This document shows, one piece after another, positions 26,398 to 33,945 of a stretch of DNA of 34,550 nucleotides. Source of the stretch: Pelagibacteraceae bacterium AG-349-L17 (lineage in GTDB: Bacteria; Pseudomonadota; Alphaproteobacteria; Pelagibacterales; Pelagibacteraceae); the NCBI GenBank assembly GCA_003278805.1, contig QCDC01000014.1, positions 1-34,550 on the forward strand. Direction: 5' to 3'. Under the pieces are notes generated by a model. The model had not been told where the DNA came from. It was given only the letters and a program-made list of their open reading frames with translations, and did not search any database. A program made the position numbers and the translations under genes. Positions within the stretch are counted from its first letter, which is position 1. Each line of letters starts with the position of its first letter.

Positions 26398-27469
26398 TCA
26401 AACCTCCAAAGGGTGAAGATGCTAATTTTCCATCAGAATTAAAAGCATAAGCTCTATTAATTTTAAAATTAATTTTTACTTTATCGTGTATCTTAAAGTT
26501 TAAAACTTCTTCTATTGAAACAATAATTTTTGTATCTCCTCTTTTTAAATGAAGCAAAGTTTCTGAACCACTAATTTCTGCTAGCTCAACTTCAAACTCG
26601 TGTCCGTTTTCGTTTAATTCAATGTCAGAAGATCTTAAACCAATTTTTAAACCATCTTCTGTTAATTTAGATAAATGTTGTGGAGCCTCCAGGTTGATCC
26701 CTTCAAATTTAATATTATTATCTGAAATTTTAGCCTCTATTATATTCATTGGCGGGTCATTAGAAATTTCTGCCACTTTTAATGAATTTGGGTTTTCAAA
26801 TATTTCTTTTGCAGAACCAACTTGTAAAACCTTGCCTTCATCTAAAACAATAACTTCACCATTTAATTCCATGGTCTCTCTTGGATCTGTAGTTGAATAA
26901 ATTAATATTGTTTCATCTGCTAACCCTTTTGAAAAAAGGTTTTTAAACTCTTCTCTTAGTTGCTCTCTCAATTTATAGTCTAAGTTTACTAAGGGCTCAT
27001 CCAGTAATAGTATTTTTGCATTTTTGACCAAGGATCTTGCAAGCGAAACTCTTTGTTGCTGACCTCCGGAAAGCTCTTGGATTTTTCTTTTTTCGTAACC
27101 TAACAATCCTACAGACTTTAAAGCATCCATTACTTTATCATTAATAATACTTTGATCCATTTTTCTTTGTTTCAAAGGGAAGGCTATGTTTTCGTAAACA
27201 TTTAAATGAGGATAGTTTATAAATTGTTGATAAACCATTGCTACATTTCTTTCCCAGACTGGAACTTTTAAAAAATTTTTACCATCAAATTCAATTTCAC
27301 CACTGTCTGGTGTCAATAGACCGGCTATTGTTTTTAATAAAGTCGTCTTTCCAGATAGTGTTCTTCCTAAAATTGTATAGAGATTTCCTTCTTTAAAATT
27401 AAAAGATACTTCGTTTAAATGATATTGATCATCAGGTTTATAAGATAAATTGTTAGCAACTAAATCCAT
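26384..27469 (-). CDS. ABC importer ATPase, GlpS-like, lacking the switch histidine
   Basis: The partner ATPase, 361 residues. The Walker A GRTLSGKTT is at 35-43, the Q-loop is YQQF (80-83), the signature LSGGQQQR is intact at 133-140, and Walker B ILLLDE is at 153-158. At the H-loop the expected His is replaced by Thr194 (IYSTTDP). A C-terminal TOBE-like domain follows. Together with the other ATPase, whose signature is degenerate, this predicts one canonical and one degenerate ATP site per transporter. The start ATG shares one base with the upstream permease stop, and the end overlaps the next ATPase by 14 bases. Confidence 0.9.
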   Translation of the reverse strand: MDLVANNLSYKPDDQYHLNEVSFNFKEGNLYTILGRTLSGKTTLLKTIAGLLTPDSGEIEFDGKNFLKVPVWERNVAMVYQQFINYPHLNVYENIAFPLKQRKMDQSIINDKVMDALKSVGLLGYEKRKIQELSGGQQQRVSLARSLVKNAKILLLDEPLVNLDYKLREQLREEFKNLFSKGLADETILIYSTTDPRETMELNGEVIVLDEGKVLQVGSAKEIFENPNSLKVAEISNDPPMNIIEAKISDNNIKFEGINLEAPQHLSKLTEDGLKIGLRSSDIELNENGHEFEVELAEISGSETLLHLKRGDTKIIVSIEEVLNFKIHDKVKINFKINRAYAFNSDGKLASSPFGGLSGQN

Positions 27470-28317
27470 TATTTGATAGCTCCTGATAAATTTCCTTTTG
27501 ATAAATATCGTTCAACTATGAACGCAACAATAATTAATGGTGCTACTGAAACTAAAGCTGACGCTGATAAACTCCACCAAGGAGTTACCGATGAATTTAA
27601 TGCAACAATCTTAACCGGTAACAATTGAACTTCTGTAAAAGTTAAAATGAAAGCAAAGAAGAAATCAATCCATCCAAAAATTATACAAAACATTCCAGCT
27701 ACAATTAATCCTGGTATTGAATTTGGTAACACCACTTTTAAAAATGCTTGATAAGGATTACAACCATCAATTAGAGCTGTCTCGTCAATTTCTCTTGGAA
27801 CTTTATTAAAAAAGTCAACCATAATCCAAACTGCTATTGGCATTAACAAAACAATGTAAACTACAATTAACCCTGTTAGGCTATCTAATAAATTTATCGA
27901 ACTTAAAAATAAAAAAAACGGAATTGATAAAACAATTGGAGGCATAATTCTTTGGGAAATAAAGAAAAAAGTAATGTCATTATTTTTTACAAAACCTGCC
28001 TTGAATGTATATCTTGATAGTGCATATGCAGACAATGTTCCAAGAATAATACTAATTAAACTTGCCGTACAAGTTACAAACAAACTATTAAAATAAGGTT
28101 CAATTATATCTACCCCTCCTTTGGCAGGCGATTTAATTAAAACCTTCCACCCTTCTAAATTAGGTTCAAAATCTAACCATGGAATATATGTTACACCACC
28201 ATTAACAGACTGAAAGTCTTTAAAGGATGTTGTTAAAGCCCAAAGAAAAGGCGCTACGACAAATACTGTCCAAACAACAATAAAGAAATATTTTAAAAAA
28301 ATATATAATTTATTCAT
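27469..28317 (-). CDS. ABC importer permease (MalG/GlpQ-like)
   Basis: A 282-residue membrane subunit of the carbohydrate-uptake ABC family, with six hydrophobic segments. The first is residues 9-29 (YFFIVVWTVFVVAPFLWALTTS). The ATPase-contacting EAA loop is visible as EIDETALIDGCNPYQAFLKVVLPNSIPGL (about residues 175-205). NNDITFFFISQRIMPPIVLSIPFFL is a further family block. It starts three bases after the other permease and shares one base with the ATPase gene. The substrate is not readable from this subunit. Confidence 0.93.
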   Translation of the reverse strand: MNKLYIFLKYFFIVVWTVFVVAPFLWALTTSFKDFQSVNGGVTYIPWLDFEPNLEGWKVLIKSPAKGGVDIIEPYFNSLFVTCTASLISIILGTLSAYALSRYTFKAGFVKNNDITFFFISQRIMPPIVLSIPFFLFLSSINLLDSLTGLIVVYIVLLMPIAVWIMVDFFNKVPREIDETALIDGCNPYQAFLKVVLPNSIPGLIVAGMFCIIFGWIDFFFAFILTFTEVQLLPVKIVALNSSVTPWWSLSASALVSVAPLIIVAFIVERYLSKGNLSGAIK

Positions 28318-28320
28318 ACT

Positions 28321-29184
28321 CTACTCTTTCAATAAAACTTTAGTTAAGACTTTTGCTATTATTGTTAAACTTATGATCATAATTATTAAGTAGGTGAATG
28401 ACATTGAAGCTGCATAACCCATCTGAAATTCTCTTAGCCCTTTTATGAAAATATAAAAACTTGAAGTTTCAGTTGAAGTTCCTGGGCCACCAGAAGTTAA
28501 AACGTAAACTGTATCCATTATCTTTGAAGCCTCAATTAACCTTATAATTATTGCTCCAATTGAGATGGGAGCCATCAATGGAAATGTTACATAAATAAAT
28601 TTTCTAACTGGGCTAGCACCATCAATCGCAGCAGCTAAAAATGGTTCTTTAGGTAATGACAATAACCCTGCTAATAAAAGTAAAAACATAAATGGTGTCC
28701 ATTGCCATACCTCAACTATTATGACTGTAAATTTTGCAATAACTGGATCTGTCAACCATTTTGGTGCTACACCAAAAACTGATAACAAATCATTCACTGG
28801 TCCAAGAGACTCGTGAAAAAAAGTTCTCCAAATAACCGTCATTATCACCGGGGTTGTCATCATTGGAACTAAAAATAAAACTCTAAAAAATCTTTTAAAT
28901 TTAATATCTTTCCAAACCATATGTGCCAATGCAAAACCAATCACATATTGCAAAATAACTGTTGTAACTGATAAAAAACTCAATCTAAAAAATGATTCCC
29001 AGAATCTTGGATCATCAGTAAATAATCTTATGTAATTTTCTAAACCTATGTAATCTAAACCAGGATTATAACTATTCCATCCTGACAAACTTAATCTAAC
29101 TACGAAAATAATTGGAAAAATTAATATTCCTATCAACACAAATAAACCTGGAAACAGAAAGAAATATTTATGCTTAAAATTCAT
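28321..29184 (-). CDS. ABC importer permease (MalF/UgpA/GlpP-like)
   Basis: A 287-residue membrane subunit with six hydrophobic segments: the first at about 7-30, YFFLFPGLFVLIGILIFPII. The EAA loop reads LPKEPFLAAAIDGASPVRKFIYVTFPLMAPI (about 177-207), and the C-terminal part has VYVLTSGGPGTSTETSSFYIF, a usual block in this family. It follows the binding-protein gene after a 74-base gap with a hairpin and precedes the second permease after 3 bases. The two permeases should form the heterodimeric channel. Confidence 0.93.
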   Translation of the reverse strand: MNFKHKYFFLFPGLFVLIGILIFPIIFVVRLSLSGWNSYNPGLDYIGLENYIRLFTDDPRFWESFFRLSFLSVTTVILQYVIGFALAHMVWKDIKFKRFFRVLFLVPMMTTPVIMTVIWRTFFHESLGPVNDLLSVFGVAPKWLTDPVIAKFTVIIVEVWQWTPFMFLLLLAGLLSLPKEPFLAAAIDGASPVRKFIYVTFPLMAPISIGAIIIRLIEASKIMDTVYVLTSGGPGTSTETSSFYIFIKGLREFQMGYAASMSFTYLIIMIISLTIIAKVLTKVLLKE

Positions 29185-29215
29185 TTATATAAAAAGGATT
29201 ATATTATTTTTGTAA

Positions 29216-29245
29216 TATGTGGCCATTTAAATTAATGGCCACATA
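29216..29245 (-). terminator. 12-bp hairpin between ABC binding protein and permeases
   Basis: A perfect 12-bp inverted repeat TATGTGGCCATT/AATGGCCACATA (29216-29227 and 29234-29245) with a 6-base loop starts 13 bases after the binding-protein stop (29259). On the minus strand it is followed by TTACAAAAATAAT, so no good T-run. It is more likely an mRNA-protecting or partially terminating hairpin, in the same position as the hairpins in both TRAP operons. Confidence 0.75.
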
Positions 29246-29258
29246 AAGTATTTTTAAA

Positions 29259-30797
29259 TTATAGCTTGTTGTCTTCCATTTTGACACCAACAGCATAGGC
29301 ATCTTGAACTGCTTTTTTACCTACTCTGCTTACAATTGCTTCCCACTCTTTAGCAACTTCGTCTAGAGCTTCTTGAGGAGATAATTGTCCTGCTAGAGCT
29401 TTTGAAGTTCCTGTAGCAACAGCACTTGTAAATTCAAATACACCTGGAACTCTTAGAGGGAAAACTCTGTTATTACTTTTTTCCATATCTAAAAGTGTTT
29501 GAGTGTAACTGTTAGCGATCTCTGGATCCCAACCCATACTATTAATATAAATGTTAGGGTCAAAGTCTGAGTTTTTAAATGGGTTAACACCAAATCTACC
29601 AATAGCTAAATCAGCTTGGTGGTTTGCACCATTAGAAAAGAAGCAAAGATAATCAAATGCCATATCTTTTACTTTACTTTTCTTAGCAACACCTACAGCC
29701 CAACCCCAAACAATGTAAGGAGCCTGGTTGTATTGGTTTTCCCAGCTATTAGATACTCTGTTCCAAACTCTATCAGCGCCTGGAAGTGGAGCTGCACCAA
29801 CTTTATTTTTAATTGGGCTATCATCTTGCATTGCTGCAATAAACGCATCGTCCCAAGAGAAACTAAATAAAGTTTGTCCACCACCAAATGATCCGATTTC
29901 ATCACCTAGACCAAAGTTAGTTCCTCCTGGAGGAACATATTTTGTAGCTTCAACCCAATCAGTTAATGCTTCAACAAATCCTGGGTTATTGATGTTTGGC
30001 TTCATAGTTTCTAAATCAAAAAAGAAACCACCTGGAGTTCTAGGGTTTTTAGCATAAGCAACTGATCTGCTGAAAAAAGCTGCAAACATTAAGTCATCTT
30101 TTTTCATAACTTCAGCTGAACCATATTCTTTTTCACCATCTCCATCCCAATCCCAATCATTGAAATATTTAGCCATTTGAGCGTATTCTTTCCAAGTTCT
30201 TGGAACTCTTAACTCATTACCTGTGTCAGCTTTATATTTCTTCTGCATTTCTGGATTATCAATGACATCTTTTCTGTATTTTAGATAATGTCTGTCACCA
30301 TCAACTGGGTATTGGTACATAGTTCCATCCCAAGATGATACACCCATGTGAGATTTTGTTACGTCTTTCATCTCAGGTGAGTTCATATACTTCTTAGGAA
30401 CTGGTGCTAAATATCTTTTCCAGTCATTAATGAAGTTAGAAAATCCAAACACAACATCGTAAGGAGCTTGTCCAGCTTGGAAAGGAACCATTGCTTTTGA
30501 GTACAAATCACCTGCTGGTGTATGTGTAACTTCAACCTTTGCACCAGTTAATTTCTCAAACTGTTCAGCGTGTAGAGCTGTTGGCTCACCCATTACCGGT
30601 ATTGCGTGAGTATTTATTTTAAGAGTTTTTCCTTTGTAATTTTTCTTAGACATCTTCTCATAAGAACAGTCACCAGGAATATCTCCTGTAGCTTTGATAT
30701 GTGGAAACTGATCGCTCCACTTATCAGCATATGCCATAGGACTAAATATCATCAAACTTGATATTAAAGCCGTCAAGCAAGTTTTCATTATTTTCAT
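29259..30797 (-). CDS. ABC importer substrate-binding protein (sugar/polyol family)
   Basis: A 512-residue periplasmic binding protein, larger than most (about 420) and nearer in size to the glycerol-type GlpV group. A Sec signal MKIMKTCLTALISSLMIFSPMAYA is cut after about residue 24. The N-lobe has TLKINTHAIPVMGEPTALHAEQFEKLTGAKVEVTHTPAGDLYSKAMVPFQAGQAPYDVVFG; the hinge and C-lobe include YQYPVDGDRHYLKYRKD and APYIVWGWAVGVAKKSK, as in extracellular solute-binding family 1. It contains an acidic DWDWDGDGEKEYGS loop that could bind calcium. ATG 30797 is chosen because AGAGG sits five bases upstream. Neighbouring dehydrogenases suggest a polyol or sugar ligand; this is inference. Confidence 0.9.
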   Translation of the reverse strand: MKIMKTCLTALISSLMIFSPMAYADKWSDQFPHIKATGDIPGDCSYEKMSKKNYKGKTLKINTHAIPVMGEPTALHAEQFEKLTGAKVEVTHTPAGDLYSKAMVPFQAGQAPYDVVFGFSNFINDWKRYLAPVPKKYMNSPEMKDVTKSHMGVSSWDGTMYQYPVDGDRHYLKYRKDVIDNPEMQKKYKADTGNELRVPRTWKEYAQMAKYFNDWDWDGDGEKEYGSAEVMKKDDLMFAAFFSRSVAYAKNPRTPGGFFFDLETMKPNINNPGFVEALTDWVEATKYVPPGGTNFGLGDEIGSFGGGQTLFSFSWDDAFIAAMQDDSPIKNKVGAAPLPGADRVWNRVSNSWENQYNQAPYIVWGWAVGVAKKSKVKDMAFDYLCFFSNGANHQADLAIGRFGVNPFKNSDFDPNIYINSMGWDPEIANSYTQTLLDMEKSNNRVFPLRVPGVFEFTSAVATGTSKALAGQLSPQEALDEVAKEWEAIVSRVGKKAVQDAYAVGVKMEDNKL

Positions 30798-30823
30798 TAT
30801 TACCTCTCTCTTCCTTTACTTAA

Positions 30824-31030
30824 TTACGGAACTAAAACAGCTCTTCCCTTAACCTTACCGTCGTTAAGATCATGGAGCGCTTTATTAGCATCGTCCAATT
30901 TATATTCTTGCATGGATAGCTTCACTTTTCCTCGATCAGCTAACTCCATCAATTCGTATAATTCAGACCACGTTCCCACTAAATTTTCTTTTGTTGTTTT
31001 TGCATCTGTAATTTTATTTTTAAAATACAT
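30824..31030 (-). pseudogene. C-terminal remnant of a zinc-type (MDR) alcohol dehydrogenase
   Basis: This 68-codon open frame reads NLVGTWSELYELMELADRGKVKLSMQEYKLDDANKALHDLNDGKVKGRAVLVP after about 15 unrelated residues. That is the normal C-terminal end of a zinc alcohol dehydrogenase (VGTxxELxELxxLAxxGKV...L.DAN.AL.DL..GKVxGRxVLVP). Some 280 residues with the zinc-binding and nucleotide-binding parts are missing. The frame begins three bases after the dehydrogenase (SDR) stop, so an internal deletion probably joined the two genes. It keeps an ATG and is intact, so it may still be translated as a stub, but it cannot be an active dehydrogenase. It lies between the SDR and binding-protein genes of the same operon. 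Confidence 0.72.
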
Positions 31031-31033
31031 AGA

Positions 31034-31789
31034 CTAGAACATTACCTCGCCGCCATTTGGTGATATGCAACTTCCATGAAAGAAACTTCCTTCAGGAGAA
31101 GCTAGCAACAATACAGCTGGTGCAATTTCATCAACTTCTGCAAATCTATTAAGAGGTATGGCCTTCTTCAAAGTATCAAGAAGTTCATCAGCAAGAGGTG
31201 TTAACAAATCAGTATTTGTTACACCTGGTGCTACTGCGTTAACCAATACACCAGTACCAGCACATTCTAGAGCCAAAGCTCTTGTGAATGTTGTGTTTGC
31301 TCCTTTAGCTGCACAATAATGTGTTAAAGTTCCAGCACCTTTGTATGCAAGTTGCGAAGTGATATTTATAATACGTCCAGCACCTCTTTTCTTCATATCT
31401 TTATATACTGCCTGCGTCATAAAGAAAGTACCCTTAACATGAACGTTCAACATTCTGTCGAAACTTTCTTCGCTTATTTCTTCAAAATTCTCAGTTATGT
31501 TATGACCAGCATTGTTAACCAAGATATCAATATCACCCATCTGGCTTACCGCATTTGCATAAAATTCTTTAACTGATGAAGTTGATGAAACATCACATTC
31601 TGCAGCAAAACTTTTACGACCAAGTTTTTCAATTTCAGATGAAGTTTCTTTAGCCTTATCATTGTCTTTGTGATGGCAAAATGCAACATCTGCTCCTGCA
31701 GCGGCAAGCGTTAGAGCAACTCCACGCCCTATTCCTCTTGACCCTCCTGTAACAATTGCTTTTTTACCTTTAAGTTTTTCATTTGACAT
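31034..31789 (-). CDS. short-chain dehydrogenase/reductase (SDR)
   Basis: A 251-residue classical SDR oxidoreductase. The coenzyme-binding TGGSRGIGRG is at 14-23, NNAG at 92-95, Ser145 in INITSQLAYKG, and the catalytic pair Tyr158/Lys162 in YCAAKGA. The C-terminal NAVAPGVTNTDLLTPL and NGGEVMF complete the family pattern. It resembles FabG and polyol/sugar dehydrogenases; because it heads an ABC uptake operon with no fatty-acid genes nearby, oxidation of an imported polyol or sugar is favoured. CHHKD after the second strand (near residue 39) hints at NADP use. The start ATG 31789 has AGGAG nine bases upstream. It is divergent from the GAF/Fis regulator. Confidence 0.9.
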   Translation of the reverse strand: MSNEKLKGKKAIVTGGSRGIGRGVALTLAAAGADVAFCHHKDNDKAKETSSEIEKLGRKSFAAECDVSSTSSVKEFYANAVSQMGDIDILVNNAGHNITENFEEISEESFDRMLNVHVKGTFFMTQAVYKDMKKRGAGRIINITSQLAYKGAGTLTHYCAAKGANTTFTRALALECAGTGVLVNAVAPGVTNTDLLTPLADELLDTLKKAIPLNRFAEVDEIAPAVLLLASPEGSFFHGSCISPNGGEVMF

Positions 31790-31863
31790 CGTTATTGACT
31801 CCTAAGTTAATTTTTTAAACTTATTAGAATAACGTAGAACAAAGGAGTCAACCAAACGTTAAA

Positions 31864-31882
31864 TTGTCCAAAAAGTTGACAA
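31864..31882. promoter_or_regulatory. inverted repeat in the divergent control region
   Basis: The 145-base gap between the SDR gene and the divergent regulator contains TTGTC-N9-GACAA (31864-31868 and 31878-31882). The right arm overlaps a TTGACA that matches a -35 box pointing toward the regulator (31876-31881), although no good -10 follows at the proper distance. It is a candidate binding site for the GAF/Fis regulator, inferred from symmetry and place. Confidence 0.4.
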
Positions 31883-31934
31883 ATACAACCTGTGGTTAGT
31901 TGTTGAATGCATTATTTTTATTTATTTTTTAGAG

Positions 31935-33023
31935 ATGGGAAATTTATTTTCAACAAGTGAAGAATTTAAAAATATTCTTAAAAAAAGAAAAATGGTGTCA
32001 TATAAAATGGGCCAAGAAATTTCTGATAGTTGGTCAAGATGTATCACAGAGGGGCTTAATCCATTTGAGGATCCAAAACAAAGTGTGGTATCTTCAATTG
32101 AATTAAAAGAGATTAAAGAAAAAAATGAGTCTCTTAGAAAAATAGTTCTTCCTGAATTAGAGCTTTTATATTCTCAAATAGCAGGTACCAATTTTATGAT
32201 TGCATATTCTGATGAGAACGGTCTAGTTCTTGATACAATATATGACAAAACTTGTCTTCAAACCGACGTAGGTAAAAGAGTTATACCAGGATCTATATGG
32301 ACAGAAAAAATTTGTGGCACAAATGGTTTAGGATTATCAGTTGAGTTAAAAAAACCAACAATAGTATCTGGTAAAGAACATTTTTTTACAGCTCATGAAA
32401 ATATATCTTGTTTCGCAAGTCCAATTATTAATTATGACGGTAAGACTATTGGAATTATAGATGCTTCAACTGACTATATGTCTAGAGAGCAACACACTCT
32501 AGCTTTAGTGAAACTGGCAACCAGAAGTATCGAAACAAAATTATTTTTAAAAAAGTTTGAGAATGAATTAATTTTATCTTTTCATCCTAGACAAGAGTAT
32601 TTATCAACAACAAGTGTTGGGTTATTAGCTGTTAATGGAGACGGTTTTATTGTAGGTGCAAACAGTAATGCAAAAATTATGCTTAACGGACTAGTAGATC
32701 TAAAAAATGAAGATTTTAATAAAATTTTTACCAATTCATTTCCATCTATTGCAACAGACATTTTAAATAATAAAATATTAAAAATTACTGATCACTTAGG
32801 CTCGTCTGTTTTTGTAGTTAAAAGTCAAATTTTTAAAGAAAATAAATTTGTAGATACTGGTAAACAAAATAAAATTTATCCATGTAAAAAATGTGAAGAT
32901 ACTAAAATTAAAAGAGAAAAATGTATTTTAATTAGGTCAACTTTTAATGAAACAAGTAATATTTCTGCAGCATCTAGAAAGCTGGGAGTTTCAAGAACAA
33001 CAATTTATAAACACTTACAATAA
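31935..33023 (+). CDS. GAF/Fis-type transcriptional regulator without AAA+ domain (AcoR-like)
   Basis: A 362-residue regulator. Residues about 20-40 (KMGQEISDSWSRC) and the GAF-like domain (about 70-205, with GSIWTEKICGTNGLGLSVELKKPTIVSGKEHFF and CFASPIINYDGKTIGIIDAS) match the sensor part of acetoin regulator AcoR. A second sensor-like segment follows (SVGLLAVNGDGFIVGANSNAK). The C-terminus has a Fis-type helix-turn-helix (SNISAASRKLGVSRTTIYKHLQ). The roughly 230-residue AAA+ sigma-54 activation domain between them in AcoR is missing; a short linker with three cysteines (Cys317, Cys320, Cys330) is there instead. It therefore cannot act by sigma-54 remodelling. Divergence from the SDR-ABC operon suggests that operon as its target. 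Confidence 0.87.
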   Translation: MGNLFSTSEEFKNILKKRKMVSYKMGQEISDSWSRCITEGLNPFEDPKQSVVSSIELKEIKEKNESLRKIVLPELELLYSQIAGTNFMIAYSDENGLVLDTIYDKTCLQTDVGKRVIPGSIWTEKICGTNGLGLSVELKKPTIVSGKEHFFTAHENISCFASPIINYDGKTIGIIDASTDYMSREQHTLALVKLATRSIETKLFLKKFENELILSFHPRQEYLSTTSVGLLAVNGDGFIVGANSNAKIMLNGLVDLKNEDFNKIFTNSFPSIATDILNNKILKITDHLGSSVFVVKSQIFKENKFVDTGKQNKIYPCKKCEDTKIKREKCILIRSTFNETSNISAASRKLGVSRTTIYKHLQ

Positions 33024-33029
33024 AATTAT

Positions 33030-33944
33030 TTAATCAATTGGATAATCCCAAGCACTACCACCAATAACTTTTGAAATAGCAGAAAAATCTTTAGTATCAT
33101 TTCCATCTTTACAAAATTGGTCATAAATTTCTAAAGCCATTTTTCCTAATGGCGTTTCTGCATTTACACTTTGGGCACAATCATTTGCAAGTTTAAGGTC
33201 TTTATTCATCATTCCTGCAGAGAAACCCGGACGATAATTATTATTTGAAGGCGTACCATCAATTAAACCAGGCAAAGGTGGATAGACAGAAATTGGCCAA
33301 CTATTACCTGATGCATTTTTCATAATTTCATGAACTTTTTTAATATCTATATTTAATCTTTTTGCTAACATTAATGACTCTGAAGCAGCAATCATTGCAA
33401 TGCCTAGAGCCATATTGTTACAAATCTTAGCACCATTCCCACTACCTAAATCACCCGCATGAAATATATTTTTTCCTATGATTTTTAATAAAGGAAGCGC
33501 TTTTTCAAAAGCTTCTTTTGATCCACCAACCATTATATTTAAAGTTGCTTTTTGCGCTCCCATTACTCCACCACTAACTGGCGCATCAATCATTTCTATT
33601 CCTTTTTCTGAAGCTTTTTTTCCAATCTTGATAGAAGTTTGAATATCAATTGTAGAACAATCAATTAGCAAACAATTTTTTGAAACTTTATTTATTATTC
33701 CATTATCACCTAAATAAACTTCCTTAGAATGCTTACCCTCTGGAAGCATAGTGATAACCGTCTCAACATGATCTGTAATTAGATCATCTAAATTTTCTGC
33801 TGTTTCAAGATTTTTATCTTTTGCAATCCCAAGCATTTTTTTTGAGACGTCAAAAACTTTTACAGATTTACCTACCTTCATTAAATTTTCAGCCATTGGA
33901 CAACCCATGTTGCCAACGCCGATGAAAGCTATCGATTGAGACAT
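33030..33944 (-). CDS. mmsB: 3-hydroxyisobutyrate dehydrogenase family protein
   Basis: A 304-residue beta-hydroxyacid dehydrogenase. The NAD-binding FIGVGNMGCPMAENL is at 7-21, the substrate loop DAPVSGGVMGAQ at 120-131, and the catalytic lysine is Lys173 in GSGNGAKICNN. The segment NSWPISVYPPLPGLIDGTPSNNNYRPGF (about 214-241) is typical of 3-hydroxyisobutyrate dehydrogenase (valine breakdown) more than of tartronate semialdehyde reductase. The latter stays possible because a glyoxylate/hydroxypyruvate reductase-like gene sits directly upstream (one base apart). It is convergent with the regulator gene, with only six bases between stops. Confidence 0.88.
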   Translation of the reverse strand: MSQSIAFIGVGNMGCPMAENLMKVGKSVKVFDVSKKMLGIAKDKNLETAENLDDLITDHVETVITMLPEGKHSKEVYLGDNGIINKVSKNCLLIDCSTIDIQTSIKIGKKASEKGIEMIDAPVSGGVMGAQKATLNIMVGGSKEAFEKALPLLKIIGKNIFHAGDLGSGNGAKICNNMALGIAMIAASESLMLAKRLNIDIKKVHEIMKNASGNSWPISVYPPLPGLIDGTPSNNNYRPGFSAGMMNKDLKLANDCAQSVNAETPLGKMALEIYDQFCKDGNDTKDFSAISKVIGGSAWDYPID

Positions 33945-33945
33945 T

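Noticed and set aside
31876..31918. A sigma-54 promoter (GG-N10-GC) before the regulator
   Set aside because: The nearest GG and GC are 13 bases apart rather than 10, and no consensus -24 box is present.
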